The translations under genes and the position numbers were made by a program. Below, piece by piece: positions 39,841 through 49,854 of a stretch of DNA of 64,000 nt. Positions within the stretch are counted from its first letter, which is position 1, and each line of letters begins with the position of its first letter. Source of the DNA: Ketobacter sp. MCCC 1A13808 (GTDB lineage: Bacteria; Pseudomonadota; Gammaproteobacteria; Pseudomonadales; Ketobacteraceae). Where the stretch lies: NCBI RefSeq assembly GCF_009746715.1, contig NZ_VRKW01000006.1, positions 1 through 64,000 of the forward strand. Direction: 5' to 3'. Under the pieces are notes generated by a model. That model was not told the DNA's origin and searched no databases. It saw nothing but the letters and a program-made list of their open reading frames with translations.

Positions 39841-41337
39841 TTATTCCTGATCCTCGAACCAGGGGGCACGTGCAGTCATTATCAATTGCCCGGCGCGTTC
39901 TTCATCTATGCCTTCAACGTCAATTATGTCGTCGACGGCCTGTTCAGCAAGATCATCCATTGTGATAATGCCAATTTTTGCCAGAGCATATGCGGTAGTT
40001 TTATCCATACCATCCATATTCAACAGGTCTTCAGCAGGTGCCTGCTCACCTTCGAGTTTTTCTTCTGACACCAGCGCCTTGGTCAACAAGGCGTCTTTTG
40101 CTCGTCGTCGCAATTCATCGACAACGTCTTCGTCAAAGCCATCAATGGCCATCATTTCCTCTTTCGGAACATAGGCAACTTCTTCCATGCTGGTGAAACC
40201 TTCTTCAACCAGAATCGCTGCCACATCTTCGTCTACATCCAGATCCGCCATAAAGCGCTCAACCAGTTCCCCCGACTCTTCCTGCTGCTTGTCCTGGGCC
40301 TGCTCTACTGTCATTACGTTCAGATCCCAGCCGGCCAACTCACTCGCAAGACGGATATTCTGCCCGCCTTTACCGATCGCCTGGGCCAACTGATCTTCGT
40401 CAACTGCAATGTCCATCGCGTGACGATCTTCATCCACCACGATCGAGACCACATCGGCAGGAGACATCGCGTTAATCACAAACTGGGCAACGTTGTCATC
40501 CCACAGCACGATATCAATACGCTCGCCGCCCAACTCATTGGAAACTGCCTGCACCCTTGCACCGCGCATACCAACACAGGCACCAACCGGATCAACGCGC
40601 TGGTCGTGGGTTTTTACAGCAATTTTGGCGCGCGAGCCCGGGTCACGGGCAGCACCCTTAATTTCGATAAGGTCTTCACCGATTTCCGGCACTTCAATTT
40701 TGAAAAGCTCTACCAGCATTTCCGGACGGGTTCGGCTGACGAATAATTGCGGACCACGATTTTCACGATTAACGTCGTGCAAGACAGCTCTTACCCGGTC
40801 ACCCATACGAAAGGTTTCGCGGGGGATCATGTCTTCGCGCGGTAACAAGGCTTCTGCGTTATTGCCCAAATCCAGTATGACGCTATCACGGGTTACTTTC
40901 TTCACCGTGCCGCTGATCAATTCACCGATACGATCCAGGAAGGCTTCAATTACTTGCTGCCGCTCAGCCTCGCGGACTTTTTGCACAATAACCTGCTTTG
41001 CCGTTTGCGCAGCAATGCGTCCGAACTCAATCGACTCTATGGGCTCTTCCCAGGTATCACCGATATTCAACTTGGTATCAATGTCGTGTGCTTCCACCAG
41101 GGTTAAGTGCCGACCTGGGAATTCAAAATCTTCATCCAGAACCACGTGCCACAAACGAAAGCTTTCATAATCGCCGGTCACGCGGTCAATATTGACCCGA
41201 ATATCCACATCATCAGAAGGAAAGCGCTTTTTTGTGGCTGTCGCCAACGCTAACTCCACAGCTCCGAAAATAACGTTTTTATCAACGCCTTTCTCGTTTG
41301 ATACAGTATCCGCTACCAGAAGTATTTCTTTACTCAT
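39841..41337 (-). CDS. nusA: Transcription termination/antitermination factor NusA
   Basis: RNA-polymerase-binding elongation factor. N-terminal domain (1-130), S1 (about 135-200), two KH domains (about 230-345, with [26 protein letters not shown]) and two C-terminal acidic repeats (about 365-490). Length 498 aa matches the long proteobacterial form. Second gene of the rimP operon, which it is likely to autoregulate through the leader terminator at 41996-42015. Confidence 0.97.
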   Translation of the reverse strand: MSKEILLVADTVSNEKGVDKNVIFGAVELALATATKKRFPSDDVDIRVNIDRVTGDYESFRLWHVVLDEDFEFPGRHLTLVEAHDIDTKLNIGDTWEEPIESIEFGRIAAQTAKQVIVQKVREAERQQVIEAFLDRIGELISGTVKKVTRDSVILDLGNNAEALLPREDMIPRETFRMGDRVRAVLHDVNRENRGPQLFVSRTRPEMLVELFKIEVPEIGEDLIEIKGAARDPGSRAKIAVKTHDQRVDPVGACVGMRGARVQAVSNELGGERIDIVLWDDNVAQFVINAMSPADVVSIVVDEDRHAMDIAVDEDQLAQAIGKGGQNIRLASELAGWDLNVMTVEQAQDKQQEESGELVERFMADLDVDEDVAAILVEEGFTSMEEVAYVPKEEMMAIDGFDEDVVDELRRRAKDALLTKALVSEEKLEGEQAPAEDLLNMDGMDKTTAYALAKIGIITMDDLAEQAVDDIIDVEGIDEERAGQLIMTARAPWFEDQE

Positions 41338-41386
41338 CTCACTGCCTCACCCTGAGACTGCACACGGCAATCTTTCTGCCAATGTA

Positions 41387-41848
41387 TTAGTCGAATGTTG
41401 GGACCAGGTTTGCTTTATCTATTTGATTTATCGATACGGTTAGTGTTTTGCTATCCACTTCGAACGTGAGCTGATCATTCTCAGCCGCCACTAACCTGCC
41501 CGTAAAATTTCTCATGCCGTCGACAGCCAGCTGCAACCGCACTTTTATCAGTTCACCTTCAAAACCGGCATACTGACTGAATTTAAAAAATGGCCGATCC
41601 AAACCCGGTGAAGACACTTCCAGGTTGTATTCACCATTTATAGGATCCTCTACGTCAAGCACACCGCTAAGCTGGTGCGATGCCGCCTCACAATTTTCTA
41701 TGCTGACTCCATTTTCTGAGTCGATGAACACTCGCAATATAGAGTGACGCCCTTGAGAGATGTATTCCACACCCCACAACTCCATTCCCACTGCGTTAAC
41801 AGCAGGTTCCAGCATGGCGCATAGCGTTTCAATTCGTTTCGATGACAC
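41387..41848 (-). CDS. rimP: Ribosome maturation factor RimP
   Basis: Needed for 30S assembly. Family blocks SQGRHSILRVFID, EDPINGEYNLEVSSPGLDRP are present. GTG at 41848 (VSSKRIETL) gives 152 aa and matches the N-terminus and length of the Pseudomonas protein. A frame extending to 41920 adds 24 unrelated residues. The ribosome site is weak. First gene of the nusA-infB operon. Confidence 0.94.
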   Translation of the reverse strand: MSSKRIETLCAMLEPAVNAVGMELWGVEYISQGRHSILRVFIDSENGVSIENCEAASHQLSGVLDVEDPINGEYNLEVSSPGLDRPFFKFSQYAGFEGELIKVRLQLAVDGMRNFTGRLVAAENDQLTFEVDSKTLTVSINQIDKANLVPTFD

Positions 41849-41995
41849 AGTTAGCCTGAACTCTGCTCTAATTTGCGACTGCTCGCCGCACAAACAAAAA
41901 GTGGGCACCATGGCCCACACTCCGGGGCCAACGCTTCCACCAGCCCTGGTTAAGGCCAGTCAAATTACGCGTCCACCCTCTCTATCCCTAACAAA

Positions 41996-42015
41996 AAGCC
42001 CCTAATTAGGGGCTT
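41996..42015 (-). terminator. Intrinsic terminator in the rimP-nusA leader
   Basis: A perfect 20-bp palindrome, AAGCCCCTAA/TTAGGGGCTT, followed on the minus strand by TTTTTG. It lies between the operon promoter (42269-42298) and rimP, so it should end transcripts early unless antiterminated. Comparable terminators stand before rimP in the E. coli metY-nusA operon. Confidence 0.8.
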
Positions 42016-42268
42016 CTTAAAACTTTTACACTCCGGCATGTACTTCACGGCAACCGACACAGACACACTTTAACCGATTTAGGCACCGCACCGCGCTATC
42101 CCGTGGCGACGTAGTATAGCAATCTTGACCGCCATGCTTCAACAGAAGCCAAACACGTTATAGGGAAAACACACCGGGAGAGAATTGCCTTCACTGAAGG
42201 TGAGCGTGTTACTGTCAGATACCTGCTGATAACCTATCAAGAGGGAGCCCACGCTTCACAGGGCGCGG

Positions 42269-42298
42269 ATTATAACCGCGAAAGGGAGCATTTATCAA
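42269..42298 (-). promoter_or_regulatory. Promoter of rimP-nusA-infB operon
   Basis: Minus strand TTGATA (42293-42298), 18-bp spacer, perfect TATAAT (42269-42274), then CCGCGCC, a GC-rich discriminator like those of growth-rate-controlled promoters. Predicted transcript start near 42262, about 410 nt before rimP. Confidence 0.7.
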
Positions 42299-42407
42299 TT
42301 TAGATGGCGCAAAAAACCGTAATTAGTCATAAAACCGTTCTTACGCTGCATTCTACCACTGCCCTCGACATAATCATCGCTGCGGAGCGATCCCAGCAAC
42401 CACATAA

Positions 42408-42460
42408 AAAAAGACCCGGATACCAAGTCACTTATCGCAACAGGGCCTCCGGGCCTTTTT
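42408..42460 (-). terminator. Terminator of tRNA-fMet
   Basis: AAAAAGACCCGGA (42408-42420) pairs with TCCGGGCCTTTTT (42448-42460), one mismatch in 13 bp. On the minus strand it follows the tRNA 3' end by 6 nt and ends in a seven-T run. Confidence 0.8.
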
Positions 42461-42466
42461 CGTATT

Positions 42467-42543
<77 letters not shown>

Positions 42544-42557
42544 TCAACGTGAGGCGC

Positions 42558-42586
42558 ATATTAGAGACTTTAATATGACCTGTCAA
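42558..42586 (-). promoter_or_regulatory. tRNA-fMet promoter
   Basis: Perfect -35 TTGACA (42581-42586), 17-bp spacer, TAATAT (42558-42563) and a GCGCCTC discriminator, 15 bp upstream of the mature tRNA on the minus strand. Confidence 0.85.
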
Positions 42587-42759
42587 CAATATTACTGAAA
42601 TAAAACTCTGCTAAGTGCTGGCTTTTTAAAGAAATTTCCAAGAAGCACAAAAGCAGACACCATAGCCTCACCCCGCTTTCATAAGGCGACCTTACCATCA
42701 GCAGCAAAGGACCATTGGCGTTTATAAATCAGCTTTAACGAGAGAATGATACGAATAGA

Positions 42760-42802
42760 CTTCGGGCTTTACGCAGCAACATGGTTCGCGCAAAGCCCGA
42801 AG
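42760..42802 (-). terminator. Long hairpin just after tRNA-Leu
   Basis: CTTCGGGCTTT (42760-42770) and AAAGCCCGAAG (42792-42802): perfect 11-bp arms, 21-nt loop, starting 7 nt past the CCA end of tRNA-Leu. No good U-tract follows, so it may stop exonucleases or guide 3' processing rather than terminate on its own. Confidence 0.6.
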
Positions 42803-42809
42803 GTAGATT

Positions 42810-42896
42810 TGGTGCCGAAGGCCGGACTTGAACCGGCACGACCAGAAGGCCACTACCCCCTCAAGATAGCGTGTCTACCAATTTCACCACTTCGGC
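42810..42896 (-). tRNA. tRNA-Leu (GAG)
   Basis: 87 nt, class II with a long variable arm, encoded CCA. Acceptor arms GCCGAAG and CTTCGGC pair fully, followed by ACCA. The anticodon loop TTGAGGG between CTATC and GGTAG gives GAG, reading CUC/CUU. It follows secG, as leuU does in E. coli. Confidence 0.96.
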
Positions 42897-42973
42897 GAGG
42901 GAGGCATAATTTACCGGATCCATTACAAGCTATCCAGAAAATTATTCCTTAAACAATTACTTTTTTTGACATC

Positions 42974-43459
42974 TTACTCAGATGGCGGTATTTCGGCTTC
43001 CGGCTCAGCTGGCACAGCGGTCTGATCAACTCCCTCAGCCTCTAGCTCTGCCTTTTCTGCAGGCTGAGCAGGCACATCTGCTTCCGGTTCGGCCACTACG
43101 GGCACATCCGACGGCTCCGACACACCCTCATCGTCATATTGCGGCACGTCGGTTTCGATGACCTGCTCAACTACCGGAGCTGGCTCCGAAAAATCAATGC
43201 CTGTGCCGCCGGTCGCTTTCTCTCTGGCAATATAAGCCAAAGCCAGACAGATAATGAAAAACAGTCCTGCCAAAATCCAGGAAGATTTGGTCAAAAAATT
43301 ACCCGACCCGGCGCCTCCAAATACAGTCTGCGAGCCGCCGCCGCCGAATGAGGCACCTGCATCCGCTCCTTTACCATGCTGTATGAGTACCAAGCCGATC
43401 AATGCCAGCGCCACACACACCAACACAATCAATAAAACGGTTTCAATCGTAACTGTCAT
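42974..43459 (-). CDS. secG: Protein translocase subunit SecG (long acidic tail)
   Basis: Small partner of SecYE in the inner-membrane translocon. Two membrane helices (about 4-24 and 57-77) with the conserved LVLIQHGKGADAGASFGGGGSQTVFG loop region between them. The C-terminal tail from about residue 85 is rich in Pro, Glu, Val and Ala, making 161 aa against about 110 in E. coli. It follows tpiA by 13 bp. Confidence 0.94.
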   Translation of the reverse strand: MTVTIETVLLIVLVCVALALIGLVLIQHGKGADAGASFGGGGSQTVFGGAGSGNFLTKSSWILAGLFFIICLALAYIAREKATGGTGIDFSEPAPVVEQVIETDVPQYDDEGVSEPSDVPVVAEPEADVPAQPAEKAELEAEGVDQTAVPAEPEAEIPPSE

Positions 43460-43472
43460 CTTTTATTCCTGA

Positions 43473-44222
43473 TCACCCTGCCGCCTGGCAGATAGCTATA
43501 AAGTCATTGGCGTCCAATGAGGCTCCACCAATCAAGCCTCCGTCTATATCGTCGCAGCTGAACAATGCAGCTGCGTTTGCTGCTTTCACACTGCCGCCAT
43601 ACAGTATGGGCAATTTTCCGGCTACTTCTACGTCTAGCTGTGCCAGTTTAGTACGCAACACACTGTGCACTTCCTGCGCCTGGTCGGGCGTTGCTGTTAA
43701 CCCAGTACCAATTGCCCATACGGGTTCGTAAGCCAACATCGCATTAGAGAACGAGTGAATCCCGGCCTTTTCGACCACCGCCATTAATTGGCGCTCAACC
43801 ACTTCGATCGTTTTTCCCGCGTCCCTTTCCTGCAAGGATTCCCCCAGACAAAGAATCGGGGTCAAGCCGCCTTCGAGTGTTGCGACGAATTTTTCTGCGA
43901 CAAGCTCATCCGTTTCGGAAAAGAGCGCTCTACGCTCGGAATGCCCTAAAATAACGTGCGTACAGCCGAAGTCGGCCAACATACTGACTGAAACTTCCCC
44001 CGTGAATGCACCAGAGCCATGCTGGCTCGCATTTTGAGCGCCCCATTTGATGCCCGAGCCATTCAACACGTTCGCCACCTGATCCAGAAACGGGTAAGGC
44101 GCACAAATCAGGACTTCCGCCGTACTAGAGGTTAATCCGGCTTTCAGGTCGTTGAGCAATGCAGCGGCCGAAGCCTTACTGCCATTCATTTTCCAATTCC
44201 CAGCGACGACAGGGGTACGCAT
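43473..44222 (-). CDS. tpiA: Triosephosphate isomerase
   Basis: Interconverts dihydroxyacetone phosphate and glyceraldehyde 3-phosphate. Catalytic K11 (AGNWKMNG), H94 (ILGHSERR) and E166 (LAYEPVWAIGTG) are all present. Length 249 aa. The GGAGG ribosome site lies inside a small hairpin just upstream. Confidence 0.97.
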   Translation of the reverse strand: MRTPVVAGNWKMNGSKASAAALLNDLKAGLTSSTAEVLICAPYPFLDQVANVLNGSGIKWGAQNASQHGSGAFTGEVSVSMLADFGCTHVILGHSERRALFSETDELVAEKFVATLEGGLTPILCLGESLQERDAGKTIEVVERQLMAVVEKAGIHSFSNAMLAYEPVWAIGTGLTATPDQAQEVHSVLRTKLAQLDVEVAGKLPILYGGSVKAANAAALFSCDDIDGGLIGGASLDANDFIAICQAAG

Positions 44223-44227
44223 TATAT

Positions 44228-44250
44228 CCGCCTCCTCTTTTGCGAGGCGG
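44228..44250 (-). promoter_or_regulatory. Hairpin covering the tpiA ribosome-binding site
   Basis: CCGCCTC (44228-44234) and GAGGCGG (44244-44250) form a 7-bp stem with loop CTCTTTTGC. On the minus strand the right arm includes the GAGGAGGCGG ribosome site, 5 bp before the tpiA ATG, so it could limit translation. Confidence 0.5.
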
Positions 44251-44341
44251 CAATGGTAGCGAAGAAGATGTCAACATACAAGGCGCCAAGGCGCGAGACG
44301 CCAGGCTGAATGGCTCCCAGATCACTTATGACGCGAGCAGA

Positions 44342-45685
44342 TCAAGCAGAAATGGCCTCTTCAACCGTATCGGCAATTTGGCGACACAAAGAAGACACCT
44401 CATCGGCATTTGCACCCTCTACCATCACCCGGATCAGCGGCTCTGTGCCGGAGGGGCGTAACAACACCCTGCCACGCCCGGAGAGCTGGTTTTCAGCCGT
44501 TTTAACTGCATCCTGAACTTGCGGGATGGCAATGACATCGCGCTTTTCGGGCAACTGTACATTAATCATGGTTTGCGGCATTTTAACCATACCGCGCTTC
44601 AATTCTGCCAAGCTACGCTGCTCTGATATCATTACCGTCAGGGCTTGTAGAGCCGCTACAATGCCGTCACCTGTGGTCGTTTTATCCAGGCAAACAATAT
44701 GCCCGGAAGACTCCCCCCCGAGATACCAGTCTCGCCGACCAAGCTCTTCCATCACATAACGGTCTCCGACCTTGGCCCTGACAAACTCGATGTCATTTTC
44801 ACCAAGCGCCAGCTCCAGGCCATAATTGCTCATCAGCGTCCCAACGACTCCACCCACCAGCACACCTGCGCGCTTTCGGCCCTGAGAGATGATAAACAGC
44901 ATTTCATCACCATCCACCACCTCTCCGTCGGCGTCCACCATTACAACCCGGTCACCATCGCCATCGAAAGCAATTCCTACGTCCGCCCGCAGTTCCAAGA
45001 CTTTTCGTTGCAACAATTCAGGCCCAGTAGAGCCGCAATTTAAATTAATATTCAATCCGTCCGGTTCGACTGCCAGCGGGATAACTTCGGCACCCAATTC
45101 TTCAAACACCAGGGGCGCAGATGAATACGTGGCTCCATTCGCACAATCGACGACAATCCGTAACCCATACAATGACAACCGCCTTGGATAGGTGCTCTTA
45201 CAGAACTCAATATAGCGGCCACGGGCATCTTCTAATTTTCGTGTTTTGCCAATACGGTCCGACGGCACCGTGTCCATATCCATGTCCATATAACTCTCAA
45301 TGGCCAACTCGATGTCATCTGGTAGTTTTTTCCCCTCCGTGCAAAAAAACTTTATCCCATTATCATAATACGCGTTATGCGACGCACTGATCACAATCCC
45401 CGCCGCGGCGCGATAGGTTCGAGTTAAATAAGCTATACCCGGGGTTGGCATCGGACCCAATAACATAACGTCCACGCCGGAAGCGGAGAGACCGGCCTCC
45501 AACGCGGACTCGAACATATAACCGGAAATTCTCGTGTCTTTACCAATGAGTATTTTTTGGCGCCCCTCGCCTTTGGTGAACACCTTGCCAGCAGCCCACC
45601 CCAGCTTTAACATAAACTCCGGCGTTATCACGCCTTTACCAACCGCACCCCGAATTCCGTCTGTTCCGAAATAACGCTTTGTCAT
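44342..45685 (-). CDS. glmM: Phosphoglucosamine mutase
   Basis: Converts glucosamine-6-phosphate to glucosamine-1-phosphate for peptidoglycan and LPS. The phosphorylated serine is S102 in [13 protein letters not shown]; the Mg2+ loop is FDGDGDRVV (near 243). The C-terminal [15 protein letters not shown] block is the phosphate site. Length 447 aa. AAGGA upstream of the ATG. Confidence 0.97.
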   Translation of the reverse strand: MTKRYFGTDGIRGAVGKGVITPEFMLKLGWAAGKVFTKGEGRQKILIGKDTRISGYMFESALEAGLSASGVDVMLLGPMPTPGIAYLTRTYRAAAGIVISASHNAYYDNGIKFFCTEGKKLPDDIELAIESYMDMDMDTVPSDRIGKTRKLEDARGRYIEFCKSTYPRRLSLYGLRIVVDCANGATYSSAPLVFEELGAEVIPLAVEPDGLNINLNCGSTGPELLQRKVLELRADVGIAFDGDGDRVVMVDADGEVVDGDEMLFIISQGRKRAGVLVGGVVGTLMSNYGLELALGENDIEFVRAKVGDRYVMEELGRRDWYLGGESSGHIVCLDKTTTGDGIVAALQALTVMISEQRSLAELKRGMVKMPQTMINVQLPEKRDVIAIPQVQDAVKTAENQLSGRGRVLLRPSGTEPLIRVMVEGANADEVSSLCRQIADTVEEAISA

Positions 45686-45716
45686 TCAGTGTTTCCTTAG
45701 GTTTCACTAACCGGTT

Positions 45717-46565
45717 TCAATCTGCATCCACCTCTGCGACGGCAGACGCTATTTTTAATACATCAACGGTGGCAGCCACATCGTGTACGCGAACAATGCG
45801 GGCTCCATTTTGCACCGCAATCAAAGCCGCCGCTAAGCTTCCGAACAGCCGCTCTTCAACCGGTCTCCCGAGCAAGGTTCCGATCAGGCTTTTGCGGGAG
45901 AGCCCCACCAGAATCGGCAGACCAAGTTGTCCCAATTGCGCCAAATGCTTGAGTAAGAGCAAGTTATGCTGCACGGACTTGCCGAAACCAAATCCGGGAT
46001 CAATGATGATCCGGTCTCGCTCTATGCCCCCGCGCTCACAAACGCTCACTCTATCCACAAGATAGCAGCACACCTCTGCAACCACTGAATCGTATTTTGG
46101 TGCGACCTGCATAGACTGCGGTTGACCCTGCATGTGCATCAGACAGACGGGCAACCCACTATCTTTAGCTGCCGATAAGGCGCCGGGACGCGATAACGCG
46201 CGAACGTCATTAATCAGCCCTGCACCGGCGCGCGAAGCTTCCGTTATGACTTGGGGGGAACTGGTATCAAGGGAAATTACCGCGTCGACCTCCTTCGCCA
46301 AGGCTTCAACCACCGGCAAAACACGATCCAGCTCTTCTTGCTCTGATACCGGAGCGGCGCCTGGACGCGTGGACTCTCCACCCACATCAATTATGGATGC
46401 GCCTTCAGCCACCATTTTGACAGCGTGCGCTATTGCAGAGTCCCTGGAATTAAATAGACCCCCGTCCGAGAAGGAGTCGGGGGTCACATTGAGCACCCCC
46501 ATGACGTGGGGATGCCGGAGATCAAGACTACGCAGACCGCATTGGAGTTGGTCTGATACTGACAT
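45717..46565 (-). CDS. folP: Dihydropteroate synthase
   Basis: Joins p-aminobenzoate to dihydropterin pyrophosphate in folate synthesis; the sulfonamide target. The MGVLNVTPDSFSDGG loop (near 22-36), GGESTRPGAAPV loop and the DPGFGFGKS block are all visible. Length 282 aa. It starts 14 bp after ftsH with no clear ribosome site, suggesting coupling. Confidence 0.96.
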   Translation of the reverse strand: MSVSDQLQCGLRSLDLRHPHVMGVLNVTPDSFSDGGLFNSRDSAIAHAVKMVAEGASIIDVGGESTRPGAAPVSEQEELDRVLPVVEALAKEVDAVISLDTSSPQVITEASRAGAGLINDVRALSRPGALSAAKDSGLPVCLMHMQGQPQSMQVAPKYDSVVAEVCCYLVDRVSVCERGGIERDRIIIDPGFGFGKSVQHNLLLLKHLAQLGQLGLPILVGLSRKSLIGTLLGRPVEERLFGSLAAALIAVQNGARIVRVHDVAATVDVLKIASAVAEVDAD

Positions 46566-46579
46566 GCACTGGTTAACGC

Positions 46580-48514
46580 TTAATGCGTGTTAGCAGGCCC
46601 GCCAATCGAGCCTTTGCTTGTCGCGTCTTTTTTGCTATCACCTGAGTCAGGTTCAACTGCAGGGCTTCCGCCTCTTGGTCCATCGTTGGAATCGTTCCAG
46701 CCTTTCGGAGGACGCGGCTTACGGCCTTCCATAATGTCATTGATTTGCTCAGCATCAATAGTTTCATACAACATTAACGCTTCTGCCATCGCATGCAGTT
46801 GATCCATATTTTCTTCGAGAATCGTCTTAGCCCGATCGTAACACTCATCAATTATCTTACGGACTTCCTCATCGATCTCTTTCGCGATCTGACCTGAAAC
46901 CACCTTACGCTGATTATATTGCCGACCCAGGAACACTTCGCCTTCGTCTTCTTCGTAACTTAGTGGCCCCATTTTCTCGGACAGACCCCATTTGGTTACC
47001 ATGTTACGCGCGATTTCAGTTGCGCGCTGAATGTCATTGGAAGCACCCGTTGTAACACCATCTTTACCCAAGGTGATTTCTTCTGCTATCCGACCACCAA
47101 ACAAGGAGCAAACCATGCTTTCCAATGCACGCTTGCTTTGACTGTATTTGTCTTCCTCTGGCAAATACATGGTCACACCCAGTGCGCGACCGCGAGGAAT
47201 AACACTGACTTTGTATACCGGATCGTGATCAGGAACCATACGCCCCACGATCGCGTGCCCGGCTTCATGATACGACGTATTCAATTTTTCCTTTTCTGAC
47301 ATGACCATGCTTTTACGCTCTGCGCCCATCAGAATTTTATCTTTGGCTTTTTCAAACTCTGCCATTTCTACGACACGTTTGCTGGCACGCGCAGCGAACA
47401 GAGCCGCTTCGTTCACCAGGTTAGCCAAATCCGCACCGGAAAAACCAGGTGTTCCACGAGCGATGGTTTTGGGATCGACATCATCGCTGATCGGCACTTT
47501 ACGCATATGTACTTTCAGAATCTGCTCACGGCCCAGAATATCTGGAGCGGAAACCACAACCTGGCGATCGAAACGACCTGGACGCAGCAGCGCTGAGTCC
47601 AGCACATCCGGGCGGTTGGTTGCCGCGATGACAATTACTCCATCGTTCGGTTCGAAGCCATCCATTTCAACCAGCAACTGGTTCAGAGTTTGTTCTCGCT
47701 CGTCATGACCGCCGCCCAAACCTGCACCGCGCGAACGTCCAACTGCGTCAATTTCATCGATAAAGATGATGCAAGGCGATTGTTTCTTGGCTTGCTCAAA
47801 CATATCGCGGACACGGGAAGCACCCACACCTACGAACATTTCAACAAAGTCAGAACCCGATATGGTAAAAAACGGCACCTTGGCTTCACCGGCAATGGCT
47901 TTGGCCAGCAACGTTTTACCTGTACCCGGGGAACCCACCATCAAAACTCCACGAGGAATTTTTCCGCCGAGCCGTTGAAACTTACCGGGGTCTCTTAAGA
48001 ACTCCACCAGTTCCTGTACTTCGTCTTTCGCTTCATCACAACCAGCAACATCGGCAAATGTCGTTTTAATCTGATCTTCGCTGAGCAAACGCGCGCGGCT
48101 TTTGCCAAAAGTCATCGGGCCACCCCGACCGCCACCGCCGCCCTGCATTTGACGCATGAAAAACATAAATATCGCGACGATCAACAAAATGGGGAAGCAG
48201 GCGACAAGCAACTGCGCCCAGAGACTTTGCTTTTCAGGCGCCCGGCCTTCAATCGCCACATTGTTTTCTAACAACATGGGCATTAGATCGATATCGGCAA
48301 TAGCAGGCAATACGGTTTCGAATTTCTCGTTGGATGCAGTACGGCCACTGACGGTAGATCCGTCAATGACGACCTTATCAATCTGACCGGACTGAACCGA
48401 TTCAATGAATTGGGAATACGGGATAGGCTGCGACCCGGATTGAGAGCTGAAGTTATTAAAAACCGACAGCAAGACAATTGCGATAACAACCCACAGGATT
48501 AGGTTTTTTGCCAT
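46580..48514 (-). CDS. ftsH: ATP-dependent zinc metalloprotease FtsH
   Basis: Membrane-bound AAA+ protease that degrades LpxC, sigma-32 and damaged membrane proteins. Two N-terminal membrane helices (about 5-22 and 100-122), Walker A GSPGTGKT (near 195), SRH region [18 protein letters not shown], zinc motif HEAGH (near 420). The tail is Gly/Ser/Asp-rich. ATG at 48514 (MAKNLILW) gives 644 aa and matches the family; an upstream frame adds 21 unrelated residues. Confidence 0.97.
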   Translation of the reverse strand: MAKNLILWVVIAIVLLSVFNNFSSQSGSQPIPYSQFIESVQSGQIDKVVIDGSTVSGRTASNEKFETVLPAIADIDLMPMLLENNVAIEGRAPEKQSLWAQLLVACFPILLIVAIFMFFMRQMQGGGGGRGGPMTFGKSRARLLSEDQIKTTFADVAGCDEAKDEVQELVEFLRDPGKFQRLGGKIPRGVLMVGSPGTGKTLLAKAIAGEAKVPFFTISGSDFVEMFVGVGASRVRDMFEQAKKQSPCIIFIDEIDAVGRSRGAGLGGGHDEREQTLNQLLVEMDGFEPNDGVIVIAATNRPDVLDSALLRPGRFDRQVVVSAPDILGREQILKVHMRKVPISDDVDPKTIARGTPGFSGADLANLVNEAALFAARASKRVVEMAEFEKAKDKILMGAERKSMVMSEKEKLNTSYHEAGHAIVGRMVPDHDPVYKVSVIPRGRALGVTMYLPEEDKYSQSKRALESMVCSLFGGRIAEEITLGKDGVTTGASNDIQRATEIARNMVTKWGLSEKMGPLSYEEDEGEVFLGRQYNQRKVVSGQIAKEIDEEVRKIIDECYDRAKTILEENMDQLHAMAEALMLYETIDAEQINDIMEGRKPRPPKGWNDSNDGPRGGSPAVEPDSGDSKKDATSKGSIGGPANTH

Positions 48515-48659
48515 ATCGTTCAAGGGTTTACCCTCACTATAATTATCGCCGGTTACAAGTGTCCGGCGTGCGTGCAAATTACATCAATTAACTATCTACA
48601 TTACTACACATTAGGCGATGACACCATCTTTGCGCAGGAATCCCGCCTGGTGCTCATAA

Positions 48660-49298
48660 TTAAATTCCTTTGAAGCCTTTTCCAAGCAAGTAGACCTCTT
48701 TTGAGCGGGCACGTGAAGCATCTGGTTTACGAGTGATCAGTTTCTGAAAGTCGTGTTGCATGCCCTTCCGGAATTGATCGATTCCCGGCCCCTGGAACAC
48801 TTTGACAAGGAAATCTCCGTTTTTCTTCAGAACCTGCCTTGCCATTTCCTGAGCCAGCTCCACCAGGTACATGCCTCGTGGATGATCCACTGCCGTTACA
48901 CCACTCATATTGGGGGCCATATCCGAAATTACAAGGTCAACCGGGCGATTACCAATTATTTCAAGTAGTTGCTGATAGACTTCCTGCTCACGAAAATCGC
49001 CCTGTAAAAACTGAACCTCCGCGATCGGCGCCATTTCCAGTATATCTGAAGCGATTACCAGGCCCTTACTGCCCACCAGCTTAATCGCTACCTGAGACCA
49101 GCCGCCCGGTGCCGCCCCCAGATCCAGCACCGTCATGCCCGGTTTGAAAAGCTTGTCTTTTTCCTGTATTTCCAACAACTTGAATGCTGCCCTGGAGCGC
49201 CACCCCTGCTCCTGAGCACGTTTCACGTAGACATCGTCAAAATGCTCCCGCAGCCATTTATTGCTGGTTTTCGTTCGCGAACTCTTCTTTTCGGACAA
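48660..49298 (-). CDS. rlmE: 23S rRNA (uridine-2552-2'-O)-methyltransferase RlmE/FtsJ
   Basis: Methylates U2552 in the A-loop of 23S rRNA. The SAM motif [13 protein letters not shown] is near residue 60; the KDKE-type catalytic residues are present across the fold (for example DMAPNMSG). Length 212 aa. It seems to use TTG at 49298 with GGGGA upstream. Precedes ftsH as in E. coli. Confidence 0.95.
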   Translation of the reverse strand: MSEKKSSRTKTSNKWLREHFDDVYVKRAQEQGWRSRAAFKLLEIQEKDKLFKPGMTVLDLGAAPGGWSQVAIKLVGSKGLVIASDILEMAPIAEVQFLQGDFREQEVYQQLLEIIGNRPVDLVISDMAPNMSGVTAVDHPRGMYLVELAQEMARQVLKKNGDFLVKVFQGPGIDQFRKGMQHDFQKLITRKPDASRARSKEVYLLGKGFKGI

Positions 49299-49470
49299 AA
49301 CATTCCCCGGTGGTGATTCAGTCTATTTGACGGGTATTTTGCCTGATCCATACAGCAAGTCATAGATTAATGGAGAAACGCCGGTGACTCCTCTACAATA
49401 CGCGCCCTATCCAGGAGCCGGGATCGTCGGCCCGACCGTTTCGACTAAATCATTTAGGTGGCACATCATT

Positions 49471-49782
49471 ATGGCGCTGAGCCAAGATCAAAAAAAACGC
49501 TTTCGTAAAATTGCCCATCACTTAAAACCCGTTGTTATGATCGCGGAAAACGGGCTATCTAAAGGCGTGCTGAGCGAGTTAGAGCGCGCGCTGGAGGATC
49601 ATGAGTTAATCAAGGTGCGCATCAACGTGATGGACCGGGATGACAAGAAAGCCGTTATCGACGCCATTTGCTCATCCACCAAAGCGGAGCTTGCGCAGGT
49701 CATCGGCAAGATGGCTGTAATCTATCGTCCGGCCAAAAAACAAAACCCCAAATTGTCCAATCTGGTCCGCCTGCAGGACTAA
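49471..49782 (+). CDS. yhbY: YhbY-type CRM-domain RNA-binding protein
   Basis: Small pre-50S-associated protein, 103 aa. The single CRM domain includes HHLKPVVMIAENGLSKGVLSELERALEDHELIKVR, with the GxxG-type loop. ATG at 49471, AGGTGG a little far upstream. Divergent from rlmE, as in other gammaproteobacteria. Confidence 0.94.
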   Translation: MALSQDQKKRFRKIAHHLKPVVMIAENGLSKGVLSELERALEDHELIKVRINVMDRDDKKAVIDAICSSTKAELAQVIGKMAVIYRPAKKQNPKLSNLVRLQD

Positions 49783-49802
49783 AACTACCCGCTACAAACT
49801 TT

Positions 49803-49824
49803 TTGCACATTTCGCATATATACT
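49803..49824 (+). promoter_or_regulatory. Putative regulator site and -10 of the two-component operon
   Basis: TTGCACATTTCGCAT (49803-49817) is followed by TATACT (49819-49824). TTGCAC lies 10 bp before the -10 hexamer, the same geometry as at 51970-51991 before the Spy-like gene. No good -35 is present, as expected for activator-dependent promoters. Confidence 0.5.
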
Positions 49825-49854
49825 GGCCATGCATCATCTCCACTGCAGGCCGGT

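Larger units (their letters stand above)
42016..42466 (-). other. Long leader region of the rimP-nusA operon
   Basis: About 450 bp without a protein gene. It contains the tRNA-fMet terminator (42408-42460), the rimP promoter (42269-42298) and, at its end, the leader terminator. No leader peptide could be identified with confidence. Confidence 0.6.

Noticed and set aside
40493-41170. 225-codon plus-strand open frame
   Set aside because: Antisense to nusA, Ser/Arg/Thr-rich, no ribosome site, no recognisable domain.
49299-49383. Sigma-32 promoter for rlmE-ftsH
   Set aside because: A CTTGCT is present but no CCCCAT at the right distance; the match is poor.
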